From: Malania oleifera
Taxonomy: Eukaryota > Streptophyta > Magnoliopsida > Santalales > Ximeniaceae
NCBI RefSeq assembly: GCF_029873635.1
Contig: NC_080420.1
Span: 124,318,719 to 124,382,718 of the forward strand
Length of the DNA stretch: 64,000 bases
Reading direction: 5' to 3'
Within the stretch, counting starts at the first letter, position 1, and every line of letters begins with the position of its first letter. Below, in pieces: positions 37,137 through 49,900 of the stretch. The notes under the pieces are model-generated. The model worked only from the letters and a program-made list of their open reading frames with translations, was not told the DNA's origin and did no database searches. The position numbers were made by a program, and so were the translations under genes.

Positions 37137-37312
37137 GCCTTCATCAACGAGCCACGTCACCTCGTTGACGAGGTCACGAAGGTCGTTCGTTGACGAACGT
37201 TTGTTCTCATCAACGAAATTCAGAAATGGGCAATAAGCCTCTCGGTATCTTCTCGTCGACGAGCCCCTCATGTGTACTCGTCGATGAACTCCCTATGTTC
37301 GTTGACGAGGCT
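37137..37312 (-). repeat. TCGTCGACGA array in LTR C
   Basis: About seven copies of TCGTCGACGA-type words, including CTCGTTGACGAG, TTCGTTGACGAA and CTCGTCGACGAG, next to the TATA box. Confidence 0.82.
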
Positions 37313-37564
37313 CTGTTTAAATACAATTTCCTTTTCTCCTTCTTCTATTATTTAAATACCATAATTCCCAAGGTCACTACATTTAACATAGAAAGCGTGT
37401 ATTGCTTGAACATCTTTTTTCATTGAGCAAGGGAAGTATTTATAGACTTCTCAAAGAAAAGTTTCCTCATTTAACATGGAGTATTTAGGTAACTTTTCAA
37501 AAGATATTAAATCATTGAATCAATTTTGAAAAACTTCCTGTATAGTTCAAAATTCAAAAATCTC

Positions 37565-37815
37565 TGCAGAGTCAGTCGGCTGACACAATCGACTGGGTCA
37601 TTTTTGTACTAGTCAGTCGGCTGAATAGGCGGCTAACACCATTTTATTTCTTTAAAAAATAATTTTCAGATGGCTGACTAAACCACATTTAAAATGGTCA
37701 GTCAGCTGGGTATTTTCAATTCATTGAGTCAGTCGGCTGGACAGTTAACTTTGCTGTAGGTTTTCTATCAGTCAATTGACTAAACCCAGAGTGTTTTCTG
37801 GTCAGTCGGCTGACC
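37565..37815 (-). repeat. CAGTCGGCTGAC array in LTR B
   Basis: About seven copies of a GTCAGTCGGCTGAC-type near-palindrome in 250 bases, upstream of the B TATA box in minus-strand sense. A different word from the TCGTCGACGA array, in the same relative place. Confidence 0.82.
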
Positions 37816-38334
37816 AGTGCTTTTTCTGATTTTTCATTTTTGGTTTTCAAATTTAATTGTGCTCTCTTATTTTGGTCTTTCATAAAAAATTTTTCAGGTT
37901 TTAAAATAGGTCTCTAAGTCCATGTATTTTAAGGAGCTTCACATATCTAAATAGTAATGACTTGAAGTACTTACAAATATCCTTCTAAGCACGATCTCCT
38001 TAATCACTAAGTCTTGTAGCCTCTTGAGGTTCAGTATTTACTTCAAGACCTGTTTAGCCTTTAAGCTCTTCATTTTCGTTAATTACTTCAATATACTGAG
38101 AAGATTTTGCTTGATTGAATTTGATTTCCAACTTACTTTCCATGATTAACCATGAGTGTCCTTTTACTTAAACCTAAAATAAAGCCACAAACAACACAAG
38201 TTAAAACATCCTTCATTTGTTATCATTAAAACAAGATTGAAAAATCCAGTTAGACCAACAGGTATGTTTGTGTAATACTGAACTATTTATGAAATATACT
38301 GGAATTGTTTTGAGAAATGCAGAGATTTTATGAG

Positions 38335-38530
38335 AGGACCGAGGCCCAAATTTGTAACGAAAAGGGGTCGAGGCCGGAGTTTGTATTAAACGGCCAAGGC
38401 CTAGATTTATAAAATTATAAAACTTTATTCAGAGGATGAGAGCCAAGTTATAACAAAGGGGCCGAGGCCCGAGTTTGTACTTTATGAGAGGGCTAAGGCC
38501 CGAGATTGTATTAAACAGCCGAGGCCAGAG
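38335..38530 (+). repeat. Minisatellite in LTR A
   Basis: About six units with core GGGGCCGAGGCCCGAGTTTG followed by TA and a variable tail. Read on the other strand the core resembles the CTCGGCCC core of C and D. Confidence 0.85.
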
Positions 38531-40954
38531 TTTATTTTGTGAAACGAGTTTTAAAGTACAATTTTATTTACTTAAATTGCATGATATGCTTTAGGAAACC
38601 TATGAACCTAGTGTTGCGAGCGTGGTACCGTTGCTAAAGAGAGTTTCACCAGTTGACTGCATGTGCCCACATCTACGAGCATGTGGTGTTGGGTGGTCCT
38701 AGCCGATTGACTGAGATGCAATCGGACCGTAAGCGAGATTGCGGAAACCTGCTGATGTATATAGTAGGGAGTTAACTTGGCTTGGGTTGATGCCCTAAGT
38801 TTTTGTCTAGCCTTCAGGCCGCACAACCCTGACCACATGGGTTTATACATGGCGAATAGTTCCAGGGTGTATCTTTTATGCATATCTGTATATTTAAGTA
38901 ATGATGTAAATGTTTTCTAGTATTGATTTATGTTATGAGAAATGAGAAATGGGTAGGCATACTATGTTTAGTAAAAGAGAGAAGTATAATTCTAGTATAC
39001 ACAGAAAAGCATGTTGCCACACACTGTCATTAACTTAATCTTCCTTACTGAAAGGAGTCTCACCCCGTTATACAACATATCTTTTCAGGGAACCTCAGAG
39101 ATTGAGTTTAGCGGGATCCAAGGGTGGAGACTAGTTTAGTTACTTTTTGTGAGTGTCTTCAAGAACTTGGATGTAAGTAGTTACTATAGTACGCCTTAGG
39201 GCTTGTATCGATGGTCATATGGACCGAGTATGTGAACTGGTTTTTGGGTTGTAATATGTGTATGGACAGAACCTTGATATATATGTTGATTTAGACTCTG
39301 AAAATAGTATGTTGAGATTGTTTCGTTTATTCCACTACATATCGTGTATGATATGATGGTATCAGGTACTTAGACATTACTAAAGTAGCACCCTGAGCCC
39401 ATGTGTCGGGTCATAGTGCTATAACCTGCAACAAAATTTGTATGCTAGGGTGAGACACCTCTTAGTAAGACAGATTATATTATTATCAATGTGTGGCTAG
39501 CATGAGATTTCATGTGTACTTATACTGCTAACATTTAACTACATTTAATTGGCACTTTAAAATCTATATTGCTCTGTAAATATGAAAATACATACTTGCG
39601 TACTAACATACTGCTGGCTCAATATAGTCCTCTTTATAGTAAATGTGTCCATATATGCCTAGAAGATACAACCTGGTCAGTAGAACTAGCGTCGTCACAC
39701 GCGTTCACATACTCTACTCTGACATGTTTCCCCTCATGATGGGTTGTGCGTCCTAAAGATGGGACCTAGCATATAGACGATCGACTATAGCTAAGTCAAT
39801 CTCTATAGTAGTATGATGGTGCCTACCCTTACTCGAAGATGCTACCCGGGTAGAGTCATCCTGGATTACTGCATCGGATGGAGCCCCGAAGTTACTACAT
39901 CGGGGAGTACTTTACCCAGGTCACCAATCCCCTTTCCATATCCACACTCTAACTAGAACGTGTGGTTGCACCTCTCTCCACATATGGCCCCAGTACCGTG
40001 CTCATAACATATCTCTGATATACACAGGGCTCTAAAAGCATATATGACAATTTACATCATAATAAAACTGAAACATAATTCATTTCATAAAACTATATAT
40101 AACATAAATTGTATGTATCTTTGTAAAATATCTATCAGATACTGCCACGGTAAAAATCAGCGTATTATAAACTCATATTTTAGCTATCATAACTTATATC
40201 TCAACATATAGCCGTTACATTTCAGTATTACACAAAACCTGCTCATTTAATGCCAATTAAAACTATACTCATGCCACACAATTTTTCATCTAGTAATTCA
40301 TAAATAAATCATCTACTTGAGAAAGTAAATATTGCTGCTAAAACTGGGTATGAATATCTTCAGGTTGTTAATTTACTAAAAATAGATTTATAGCTAAATA
40401 TAGGAAAAATGGAGATAATCAACTTTACCATCTTTGGTTGATTTTAAAACAAGCCTATGGTTTGAATTAACAATTTTCCAATTGGTGAAAATGTTCAGAA
40501 AGTCCAATACTATACTTTAAAAATATCATATTTAAATTTACATGGTTGGTTTCGGAAATAAAGTCAGTTAACAGAACCCTAGGCTCGGGAACCCTAAAAA
40601 AGTCGTAAGTATATATATAAAAACTGTTTTAACATTCCATCTGGTTAAAACTCATAAACATAGTTGACATAATATAATCTCCTTACCTATTTCCTAAAAA
40701 ATGACCCGAGACGCTCGAAAACCAAACCCTAGCTTTTTCCTGAATTCAAGAATCCACTCTTCTAGACTTGTAAAGATTTGCCCCCTGATCCTTGTGGTAA
40801 CTTTTGATCGTCGATATGGACAACGATCAACGAGGAATCGTAGCGAGCGAGACGATGGTCGTGGGTTAGAGAGAGAGAGAGAGAGATAGATATTTAGTGT
40901 TATTAATGAAGAAGCAAACAAAATCCTATTTATAGCCCTCTTGACCTAGTCAAA

Positions 40955-41125
40955 TTCGTCGACAAAATGGCACCTTCGTCGATGAAACACAGAAGGTCGT
41001 TCGTTGATGAAAGAAGGGCTTCATCAACGAACCCTAAGCCTGATATTTTCGATCGTTCTGGATCTCTTCATCGACGATGCTTTGAATTTCGACGACGAAC
41101 CTCAGAAGGGCCTTCGTCGACGAAT
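40955..41125 (-). repeat. TCGTCGACGA array in LTR E
   Basis: About seven TCGTCGACGA-type words (for example TTCGTCGACGAAT, TTCATCGACGATG, TTCGTCGACAAAA) next to the TATA box. Confidence 0.82.
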
Positions 41126-41203
41126 TCCCTGCTGAAATCCCCTTTATCCTTTTTCTTATTTAATTTCCTTATTTTATTTCCGGGTTCGGGTCTCTACACG
41201 TGT

Positions 41204-42156
41204 CTTGAAGCATTTTCTGTTTTGCAACATTTTTTCTATATATATTTGTATAATTCTACAAAAGTGTGTCCAAAAATAAGCCTGGAGTAACTTTATCTTA
41301 AAGGAAATGCATGAAATTTATCCATAGTGTCCAAAAAATACCAAAAATTGCACATCTCCTTAAAATTTCCTAAATCCTTTGTATTGCACCATTAAGAAAA
41401 AACCAAGGAATAGAAGCCCAAAACTATCCAGCCACCTTACAAGGTAGAAACAAGTGATCATTTGTCTTCTCGGTTTCCAAACACATGATATACAAATATT
41501 TGGAATTATGGCTTTATAAGGTCTTTAATTGCAGCAAATTATTACTATAAAACATATTAAAAATTAAGATCCACATAAGAGTCTTGATCTTATGGGGAAA
41601 CTTGGCAAATGAAATGGTTCAAGAGGATAAAAAAGGAGTGGTTTGGCCTTTTCAACAACTAGGCAAGTCAAGATTTTGTGTAAAGTGAACCAAAAGAATC
41701 CCCAAGCCATATCCTCAAGTCACCACCCATTTGAGGAACAAAAAATTCGACATATGCAACAACAAAGTCATATCCTTGACTTCCCTCTCATAAAGATTTT
41801 TACAATAATGAAAATCTCAAGAAAGAGATCCCCCTCAAAAGAATAAAAGGCATGAAAAATTGATGCATTATGCAAGAGGGACAATTTAAAAAATGAGGAT
41901 TCCAAGATGCCTCACCCACCCAAACATCTTTTTAGAAACGAATATGATTCCCATTTCTTACACGATAAAAGTAAGAGGAAAAAAGAGTTAAGCTACCTGA
42001 GAAATGAATTTTCAACAGCAAGAAAAAGAAATAATACCACTATCCCTAGTATATAGCCTACTCATTCCTATGCAATGGTGTTTGAGGCGTGAAAGATCAC
42101 TATCTTTATGGTGATATTCATCCCTACTCAAATGAGTTTATACCCCTTTTAATAGA
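41204..42156 (-). mobile_element. L1-type LINE, ORF2 C-terminal part
   Basis: On the minus strand a series of motifs appears in the order expected for the end of a plant L1 ORF2: VRNGNHIRF and DVWVGEASW (about 41965-41900), FPHKIKTLMWILIFNM (about 41600), then the zinc-finger (zf-RVT) stretch IMCLETEKTNDHLFLPC with the expected Cys/His spacing (about 41490-41430), and CAIFGIFWTLW (about 41340). The frame changes several times and stops occur, so it is a dead copy. It continues at 44326-44851 and 46670-46877, from which it was separated by G and H. E landed in its left side. Confidence 0.7.
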
Positions 42157-42161
42157 CATCG

Positions 42162-44320
42162 TGTTGACTTTTTGAGTCTATCTCTTGTTTTGATTATGAC
42201 AAACCACAATATCTCTTCTGTGTGTTAAGTGTATAAACAGGTGTATGTTTCTAAGCACGGTTGATAGATGAGAGGTAGAAGTCGTAAGGGTACCTGAACG
42301 AGCATATCCCGGCATATTCCATGGAATTGCATAGGAGCCACGCATGAAGATCTATTTATATTTCAGGTTGTATTATGTTTTTATATTTATCATTTGGGTC
42401 TGTAATCTTATATGATCTGTAATAATTAATGCATTTCATGCATGATAGGACAGATAAGCTCAATGACCATAGCTGGACCTTAGGGATCACCCTTCGATCG
42501 ACCGACGCTAGATTTTTGGGGTTAATTCTCAAATACCTTAGACTGACCATAGAACCCCCTATACTACATAAAAATATGCCCTATCTTCTAAAATTTAATG
42601 ATCATATGAATAAGGTTTATATACAAAGGGATTAGGACTGAAATGCACCTAAAATGCATGTTCGGTTGACCGAACCAGAATGCATAAAGAGCATTTGGTC
42701 GATCGAATTGGTCCGTGGTCAACAATTTGACCACACTATAGTCAACTGAACCTAACCAAGATAATATTGCTTGGTCAACCGAACCTCCCTGGGTCAAAAG
42801 TTGAGCCTTCGGTCGACCAACCCAAAATGAGCTTCAATGCTCTAGTCGACCGAACATCCTCAGGAGAAACCCCAAGCACCTGGTAGACCAAACTTCCTAA
42901 TTCAAAATGATATGATAGACTGAACCGTGCAAATTTTGGAAATCGCCTTCAAAATCTCAAGATGGTCGACCATCTTCTTAGGTCAATTTTTACCTAGTCG
43001 ACCGAACTGAGATACTCGGTCAACCGAACCTCAAGTCTAGTTGACTGAACTTATCGAGTTGGCGAATTTTTTACCGAGTATAAACTGGGTTAATTTTAAT
43101 TAAACTCACTTAATCTTTTTCAAAAATGCCCAACATGTCCCCAACGACTATAGTTTTTCCCAAAATCTACATATAGCCCTTCACTTGCAAAAATTAAGCA
43201 TGAATTAAGATTTGAGATTAGGAAAAATTCTCTGAAAATATTTTTGTCCAAAATCTCTATATTTTCATATATCTTCAATCCTATTGCAAAAATCTACCTC
43301 TTATACTCATCTAGTTATTTATCTTGAAAGAAGGTTGTATTCTTTATACTTTTTGCATAGGCTAAACTCTCCCTAGTTTTTATTTGATTACGTTTTGATT
43401 TTTGAAGAGTTAGTTAAGGTGTTTTTTAGTTAAGGTTTTTCCCATAATATTTCTTTCATAAATATTTGATTGGGAAAAACCCTTGTGTGGCTTAAGATCC
43501 TGCATCCTCATTGCAAATATCATAAGCTTGATTTGTGCTTTGACGACAACATCTTTATCAAGCTTAAAAACCCTATTATCTATTGTGCTTCATATTTGAG
43601 AAATATTTATGTGATATTCATTTAAGGTTATAGAGATTATTTGATTGTGCACACAAGAAGCATATTAGCTTGATATCAAAAGTCTCACTCTCACATACGC
43701 ACATTGATATATATCCTGCTGTGAGTTAACACTTGGTTACCAAAATCTCACTCGAGCTTAATATCCTATCATACATGAGTGCATTATTCAGTTGAGCTTA
43801 TTGGTACATATCTGCTTAGTGTAAGAAAAATTTTACGTGTACGCACATTATTGGTTAAATTTGTTGTATTCCAAGCACGAGCCTGAAGAGAGAGACTAGC
43901 CCTGTTGAATAGTCCTGGATTGGTTTAGACCCGGTTAGGAAAGTTAGGTACACCATCCTAATAAGGTGTAGGCTGAGGTCAACCCCGTTAATTGACATAG
44001 TTGTAACCTGTACCGCTCCACCCGTTAAGTGAGCATTAGTGGAATCCTAGGGCTTGCGAGCTAGAGGTGGGAACGTAGGCACAATTGACCGAACCCCGAT
44101 AACATATCGTGCGTGTACTTTATATTCTCAGCACTTTATATTCCTGCACGTGTATGTTATAGCGCATGATTTAATTTCTGCATATTATCTGCGCATTTGT
44201 GTTTATGTGTATATAGAAAGACCCTAAGTTGTGAAATACTACTGTTGAATTAGCAAAGCCTATGAATAAATTTTAAATACGCAATTCACCCCCCCTCTTG
44301 GGAATACACCAAAGCTAACA
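42162..44320 (+). mobile_element. Solo LTR G
   Basis: Perfect 5-bp target duplication CATCG at 42157-42161 and 44321-44325. Starts TGTTGACTTTTTGAGTC and ends AATACACCAAAGCTAACA; 2159 bases. The end carries AATTCACCCCCCCTCTTGGG, found in B too, and the start matches the LTR at 1-282. Contains a palindrome array (42655-43075) and a TATA-like CATATAGCCC (about 43161). Probably Ty1/copia with long LTRs. No internal region. Confidence 0.92.
42655..43075 (+). repeat. GGTCGACCGAAC array in LTR G
   Basis: About ten copies of a GGTCGACCGAAC-type word, many degenerate (GGTTGACCGAAC, AGTCGACCGAAC, GGTCAACCGAAC), upstream of the TATA-like site. The core GTCGAC is shared with the arrays of A and C-E. Confidence 0.82.
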
Positions 44321-44325
44321 CATCG

Positions 44326-44851
44326 GTTTTCAAAAGTTGTAGGTCTTAATAAATCACACATGCGCAAGAATCAAATTTGTGGCTCGCTCCAAATTCGATT
44401 TTAAACTAATGAGGTGGAAAATGTTAGATGAATCCATATCCACTTCTTTCAAACTTTCAATGTTCTTCCTTATGTTACAATCTTTAAATTTTAATCTCCA
44501 ACATCCAATTCGTACTTACTTTTAATAACTATGCATGTGCCAAACAAAAAAAAGTCAACTAATTACGAGATGTTTTTAGACACCAAGTTCCCAATGTCTA
44601 AACCTAGGACTTAGGTCTCTTCACCTTCTTCCAACGAACTAAATGATATTTCTCCTCATCCCAATACTGGACACAAAAAAGAAGATATGTCTCAGAATTC
44701 TCACCAAAATTAGAACCACCTAAACTAGAACTCTCAAAGTAGAAAGATAATAAATGTGAATATTGGTTGGAACAACATTATAAAAATAATATGATCCCTT
44801 AAAGATAAGTCGTACTCACTCTCTCCGTTACTTGTTTCTAAAGAGAAGAGG
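44326..44851 (-). mobile_element. L1-type LINE, ORF2 middle part
   Basis: Minus-strand readings give a stretch LSLRDHIIFIM, then YHLVRWKKVKRPK (about 44650-44610) and LGTWCLKTSRN, corresponding to the segment between the reverse transcriptase and the C-terminal domain of plant L1 ORF2, where a LVxWxxVCxPK-type motif is usual. Degenerate. Bounded by G on the left and H on the right. Confidence 0.55.
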
Positions 44852-44856
44852 AGTTA

Positions 44857-46664
<1,808 letters not shown>

Positions 46665-46669
46665 AGTTA

Positions 46670-46877
46670 AGATTGCCACCTAGAGGAAAACTTAAATAAT
46701 TTAAATCATCCAACTCAACTTACTATAATGTGCTAAATTACCAAAAGCCTTTAAAACACCCTCACTCAAATTAATACCCATAACCTCGCTTTTGGACATA
46801 TTGACCTTGAATACCAAAATAACTAACTTTTTTAGAAAAAAAATAATAAATTAATAAAAATAATAATAGTGATATAA
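46670..46877 (-). mobile_element. L1-type LINE, reverse transcriptase end
   Basis: On the minus strand FKVNMSKSEVMGINLSEG (about 46810-46755) matches the conserved INxxKSE region of plant LINE reverse transcriptases, and SFPLGGN (about 46692-46672) the LGLPLGGN motif that follows. The right side is cut by Ty1/copia element J. Confidence 0.6.
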
Positions 46878-46926
46878 TGTTAGTCTATTTTAATATTATT
46901 ATTATATTATTTGTGTATTATAATAC

Positions 46927-49900
46927 AAGAAAGTAAATGAGAGAGAACTATACAAGAGCAAGCGAATATCACTTGGTGTACTTAGCATACAACTTTCAGA
47001 TGTATATATATATATAGCTATACAAAAGAGTAAGGTTATCCTAACATTTTGATGTGGGACTAAAAACTATACACTATGTTCAATGCTCCTCCTCAAGCTA
47101 AAACAAAGAAGTTGACAAGTCGAAACTTGGAGAGAGTGGTCTGTAATAAACCTGGGCCAACAGACTTGGTGAAAACATTAGCAACCTAGCCTTTGGAGGA
47201 GATAAAGTGGGGAGAGATAATTCCAGAATGAACTTTTTCCCTGATGAAGTGAATATCCACCTCAATATGCCTGGTCCTCTCATGTATAACTGAATTAGAA
47301 GAGGGAGATATAGCAGACTTGTTGTCACAAAACAACAAAGAAGAGTCTGTCACAAGAAAGCCAATCTTAAATAGGAGAGAGCGTAGCCACAGGATCTCAT
47401 AGGTACCTTGTGTCAGAGCACGATACTCAGCCTCAGCAGAAGAACATGAAACCACCGCCTACTTTTTACTCTTCCAAGAAAGAAGATGATCACCCTTGAA
47501 AGTACAAATACCTAAGGTAGATCGTTTGTTAGTCTTGGACCCAGCATAGTCCTCATTTTTTTACACGAAAAGACTTGTTTGTATTCCAAATTAATAGAAT
47601 AATCCTAGTCCAGGTGAGGTCTTTACATACCATAAGATGTGATAGACAGCATCAAGATGTGAAGCCCAGGGAGAATGCATGAACTGACTTACTAGGCTCA
47701 CAGCATAAGCCAAATCAAGCCGAGTGTCTGTCAAATAGATGAGGTGACCAACAAGTCTCTGATACACCGAAGGGTCTGTCAATAGATTTCCAAACTCTAC
47801 AGAAAAGGAGATATTCGAATCTAGGGGCGTAGAAGCAAGTTGACATCCCAACATACCAGTGTCCATAAGGAGATCTAGGGCATATTTCCGCCGAGAGAGG
47901 GAAATGCCCTTGCAGGAGCATGCTATCTCAATGCCCAAGAAATACTTGAGGGGTCCCAGATCCTTGATGTCAAAGGTGTCCCCCAAGTCTTTTCTAATCT
48001 GAGCAATTCTAGAAAATTCATTACCTGTAACAATAATATCAGCCACATAGATAGAGATAATGGTGCAAGGACCATAGGAGAGACGCCTAATAAAGCAAGT
48101 GTGGTATAACTGGAATTGAATAAATCCCATAAAGAGAACCACATCACTAAATCTTCTAAACCATGCACGAGGTGATTACTTAAGCCCATATAGGAACTTG
48201 CGCAATTTACACACCTTTCCAAAATACTCACCCTGAGCAGAAAAATCGGGAGAGGGATCCAAGTAAATAGTATCAGTAAAATCACCATTCAAAAAGGCAT
48301 TCTTGACATCAAGCTGATATAAAGTCCAAGTGAAAGAAGCCACCAAAGAGATCAGGAGGCAAATAGTAGTAAGCTTCGCCACAAGAGCAAATGTAGCATG
48401 AAAACTTTGACCTGGAATATGCATAAAAACTTTGGCCACCAAGCGGGCTCTATACCTATCAATAGTACCATCTGCAAGGTGTTTAACTGTGAACACCCAT
48501 TTACAGCCCACCATGCGTGCACCTAAAGGAAAGGAAACAAGATCCCAAGTATGCTACTGTTGTAGAGCTTCCATCTTAGTACGCATGGTTGCAACCCATT
48601 TGGGGTCTTGAAGAGCCTCATAAACTGAGCAAGATATGATAATAGCATCAACTTGTCCTAAAAAGGCTCGATAACTCAAGGAAATATCCGATAAGAAAGA
48701 TACTGAGAGATAAGGTAGTCAGTAGAACATGCTAAAGAAAGTATATCAGGAGCTCGACGGATTCGAGAAGGATACCGTGAGGAGGGAGCAGGGGGATTAG
48801 GGACTATATGAGACATACCTGAGCTCGGTGAAGATGCTGACAGAGGCTCCAAAGGGCAGAGTCGGCGAGTGTAAACCTATGGAATAAGAGAGATATGGTC
48901 CTGCTCATGGGGGCAGAGGTAGGAGGCTTAGAAGATGAAGACGACACCGGAGAAGAGGGCACTAGTACAAATAGGATAAAGATAGGCTCAGGTCAAGGAA
49001 GTGGAGATGGCATTGGAAGAGATATGGAAGGAGAGGAATCAGTGTAGAAGGGGGTAGACTTATGGAACGTGACATCGAGAGAGTGATAAGTGTGCTGACC
49101 AACAAGATCATAACAACGATATCCCTTAGACATAGAGGAATGCCCTAGAAAAATGTACTGGATGGCCTTATCATCAAGCTTGGTCCAAGAAGGACTCTAG
49201 TCATGAACAAACCTGGTGCATCCAAATAATCTAGGAAGAAGGGAGAAAAGGGTCCTGTTAGGATGCAGAAGATGAAGTGAAGCAAAATTCTACAATGCAT
49301 GACTCGGGGTACGATTAAGAAGATAGGTTGCAGTGAGAACGACGAGAGGCCAATGAGAATTGGGGACTTGCATTCCCCGAAGAAAACAATGGACAATAGA
49401 CATGATGTGGTGATTTTTACGTTCAGCCACACCTTTATGTTGAGAAGTGTAGGGACATGTCAATTGTTGGAGAATACCATGTTGATAAAACTCAGCACGA
49501 AACTCATTACTAAGGTACTCACTGTCGTTGTCAGACCTCAAGTTACAAACCATGGTATTGTATTGAGTCTTAATCATTTGCAGGAAATCTTGAAAATGAG
49601 TGAAAACTTTGGATTTATTTTTCATGAGGTAGACCCAAGTACAACGGGAGTAATCGTCAATAAAGGTGACATAATATCGATGTTGAGTGAGTGAGGAGAC
49701 TAGGGAGGGACCCCAGACATCACTATGAACAATATCAAAAACTGCAAGAGGATAGTGCATACGAGATAGATAAGATGAACGAACATGCTTAGATAATTCA
49801 CAAGTAGCACACTAAAAATTAAAATTCTTGCAAGCTTTATTAAATTCTGGAAACCGCCAACACAAATATTTAAAATTTGTATGTCCCAAATGGGCATGCC

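Larger units (their letters stand above)
33260..37381 (-). mobile_element. Solo LTR C, inside B
   Basis: Left edge TGTAACGACCTGC, right edge GGTCACTACA. Flanking five bases TTTCG and TTTAA agree at three of five, so the duplication is worn. Close relative of D in sequence and plan; own length about 2.05 kb after removing D. TATA box TATAAATA at 37131-37124. The left part (33260-33910) aligns base for base with the left part of D. Confidence 0.77.
32213..38260 (-). mobile_element. Solo LTR B, inside A
   Basis: On the minus strand it starts TGTTGGTCTAACTGG (38260) and ends CACCTTAGGTTTCA (32213). Flanks GATAT (32208-32212) and GGTAT (38261-38265) form a slightly worn 5-bp target duplication. 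The near-terminal AATTCACCCCCCTCTTGGGA is shared with LTR G, so B and G are of one superfamily, probably Ty1/copia with long LTRs. Split by C; own length about 1.9 kb. TATA box TATAAATA at 37444-37437. Confidence 0.77.
31394..39423 (+). mobile_element. Solo LTR A, inside E, opposite orientation
   Basis: Starts TGTAGAGACCCGAACTC and ends near GGGTCATAGTGCTATA. Flanked by ACTTG (31389-31393) and ACCTG (39424-39428), a slightly worn 5-bp target duplication. Same family as E (the first ~500 bases align throughout) but on the other strand. Split by B; own length about 2.0 kb. TATA box at 31661-31668, CT tract at about 31703-31727, minisatellite at 38335-38530. Confidence 0.8.
31052..41198 (-). mobile_element. 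Solo LTR E, outermost of a five-level nest
   Basis: Target duplication CGTGT at 31047-31051 and 41199-41203. On the minus strand the LTR starts TGTAGAGACCCGAACC at 41198 and ends GGGTCGGGGTGCTACA at 31052. It is interrupted by solo LTR A (31394-39423); its own length is about 2.1 kb. It has a TATA box (TATAAATA, 40934-40927), a CT tract just downstream (read as GA at 40868-40886) and an array of GTCGAC-type palindromes upstream of the TATA. No internal retrotransposon region, so it is a solo LTR, probably of a Ty3/gypsy element. Old and worn. Confidence 0.85.

Noticed and set aside
31394-41198. A and E as the two LTRs of a single full-length element
   Set aside because: They are in opposite orientation, each has its own target duplication and the sequence of E continues on both sides of A.
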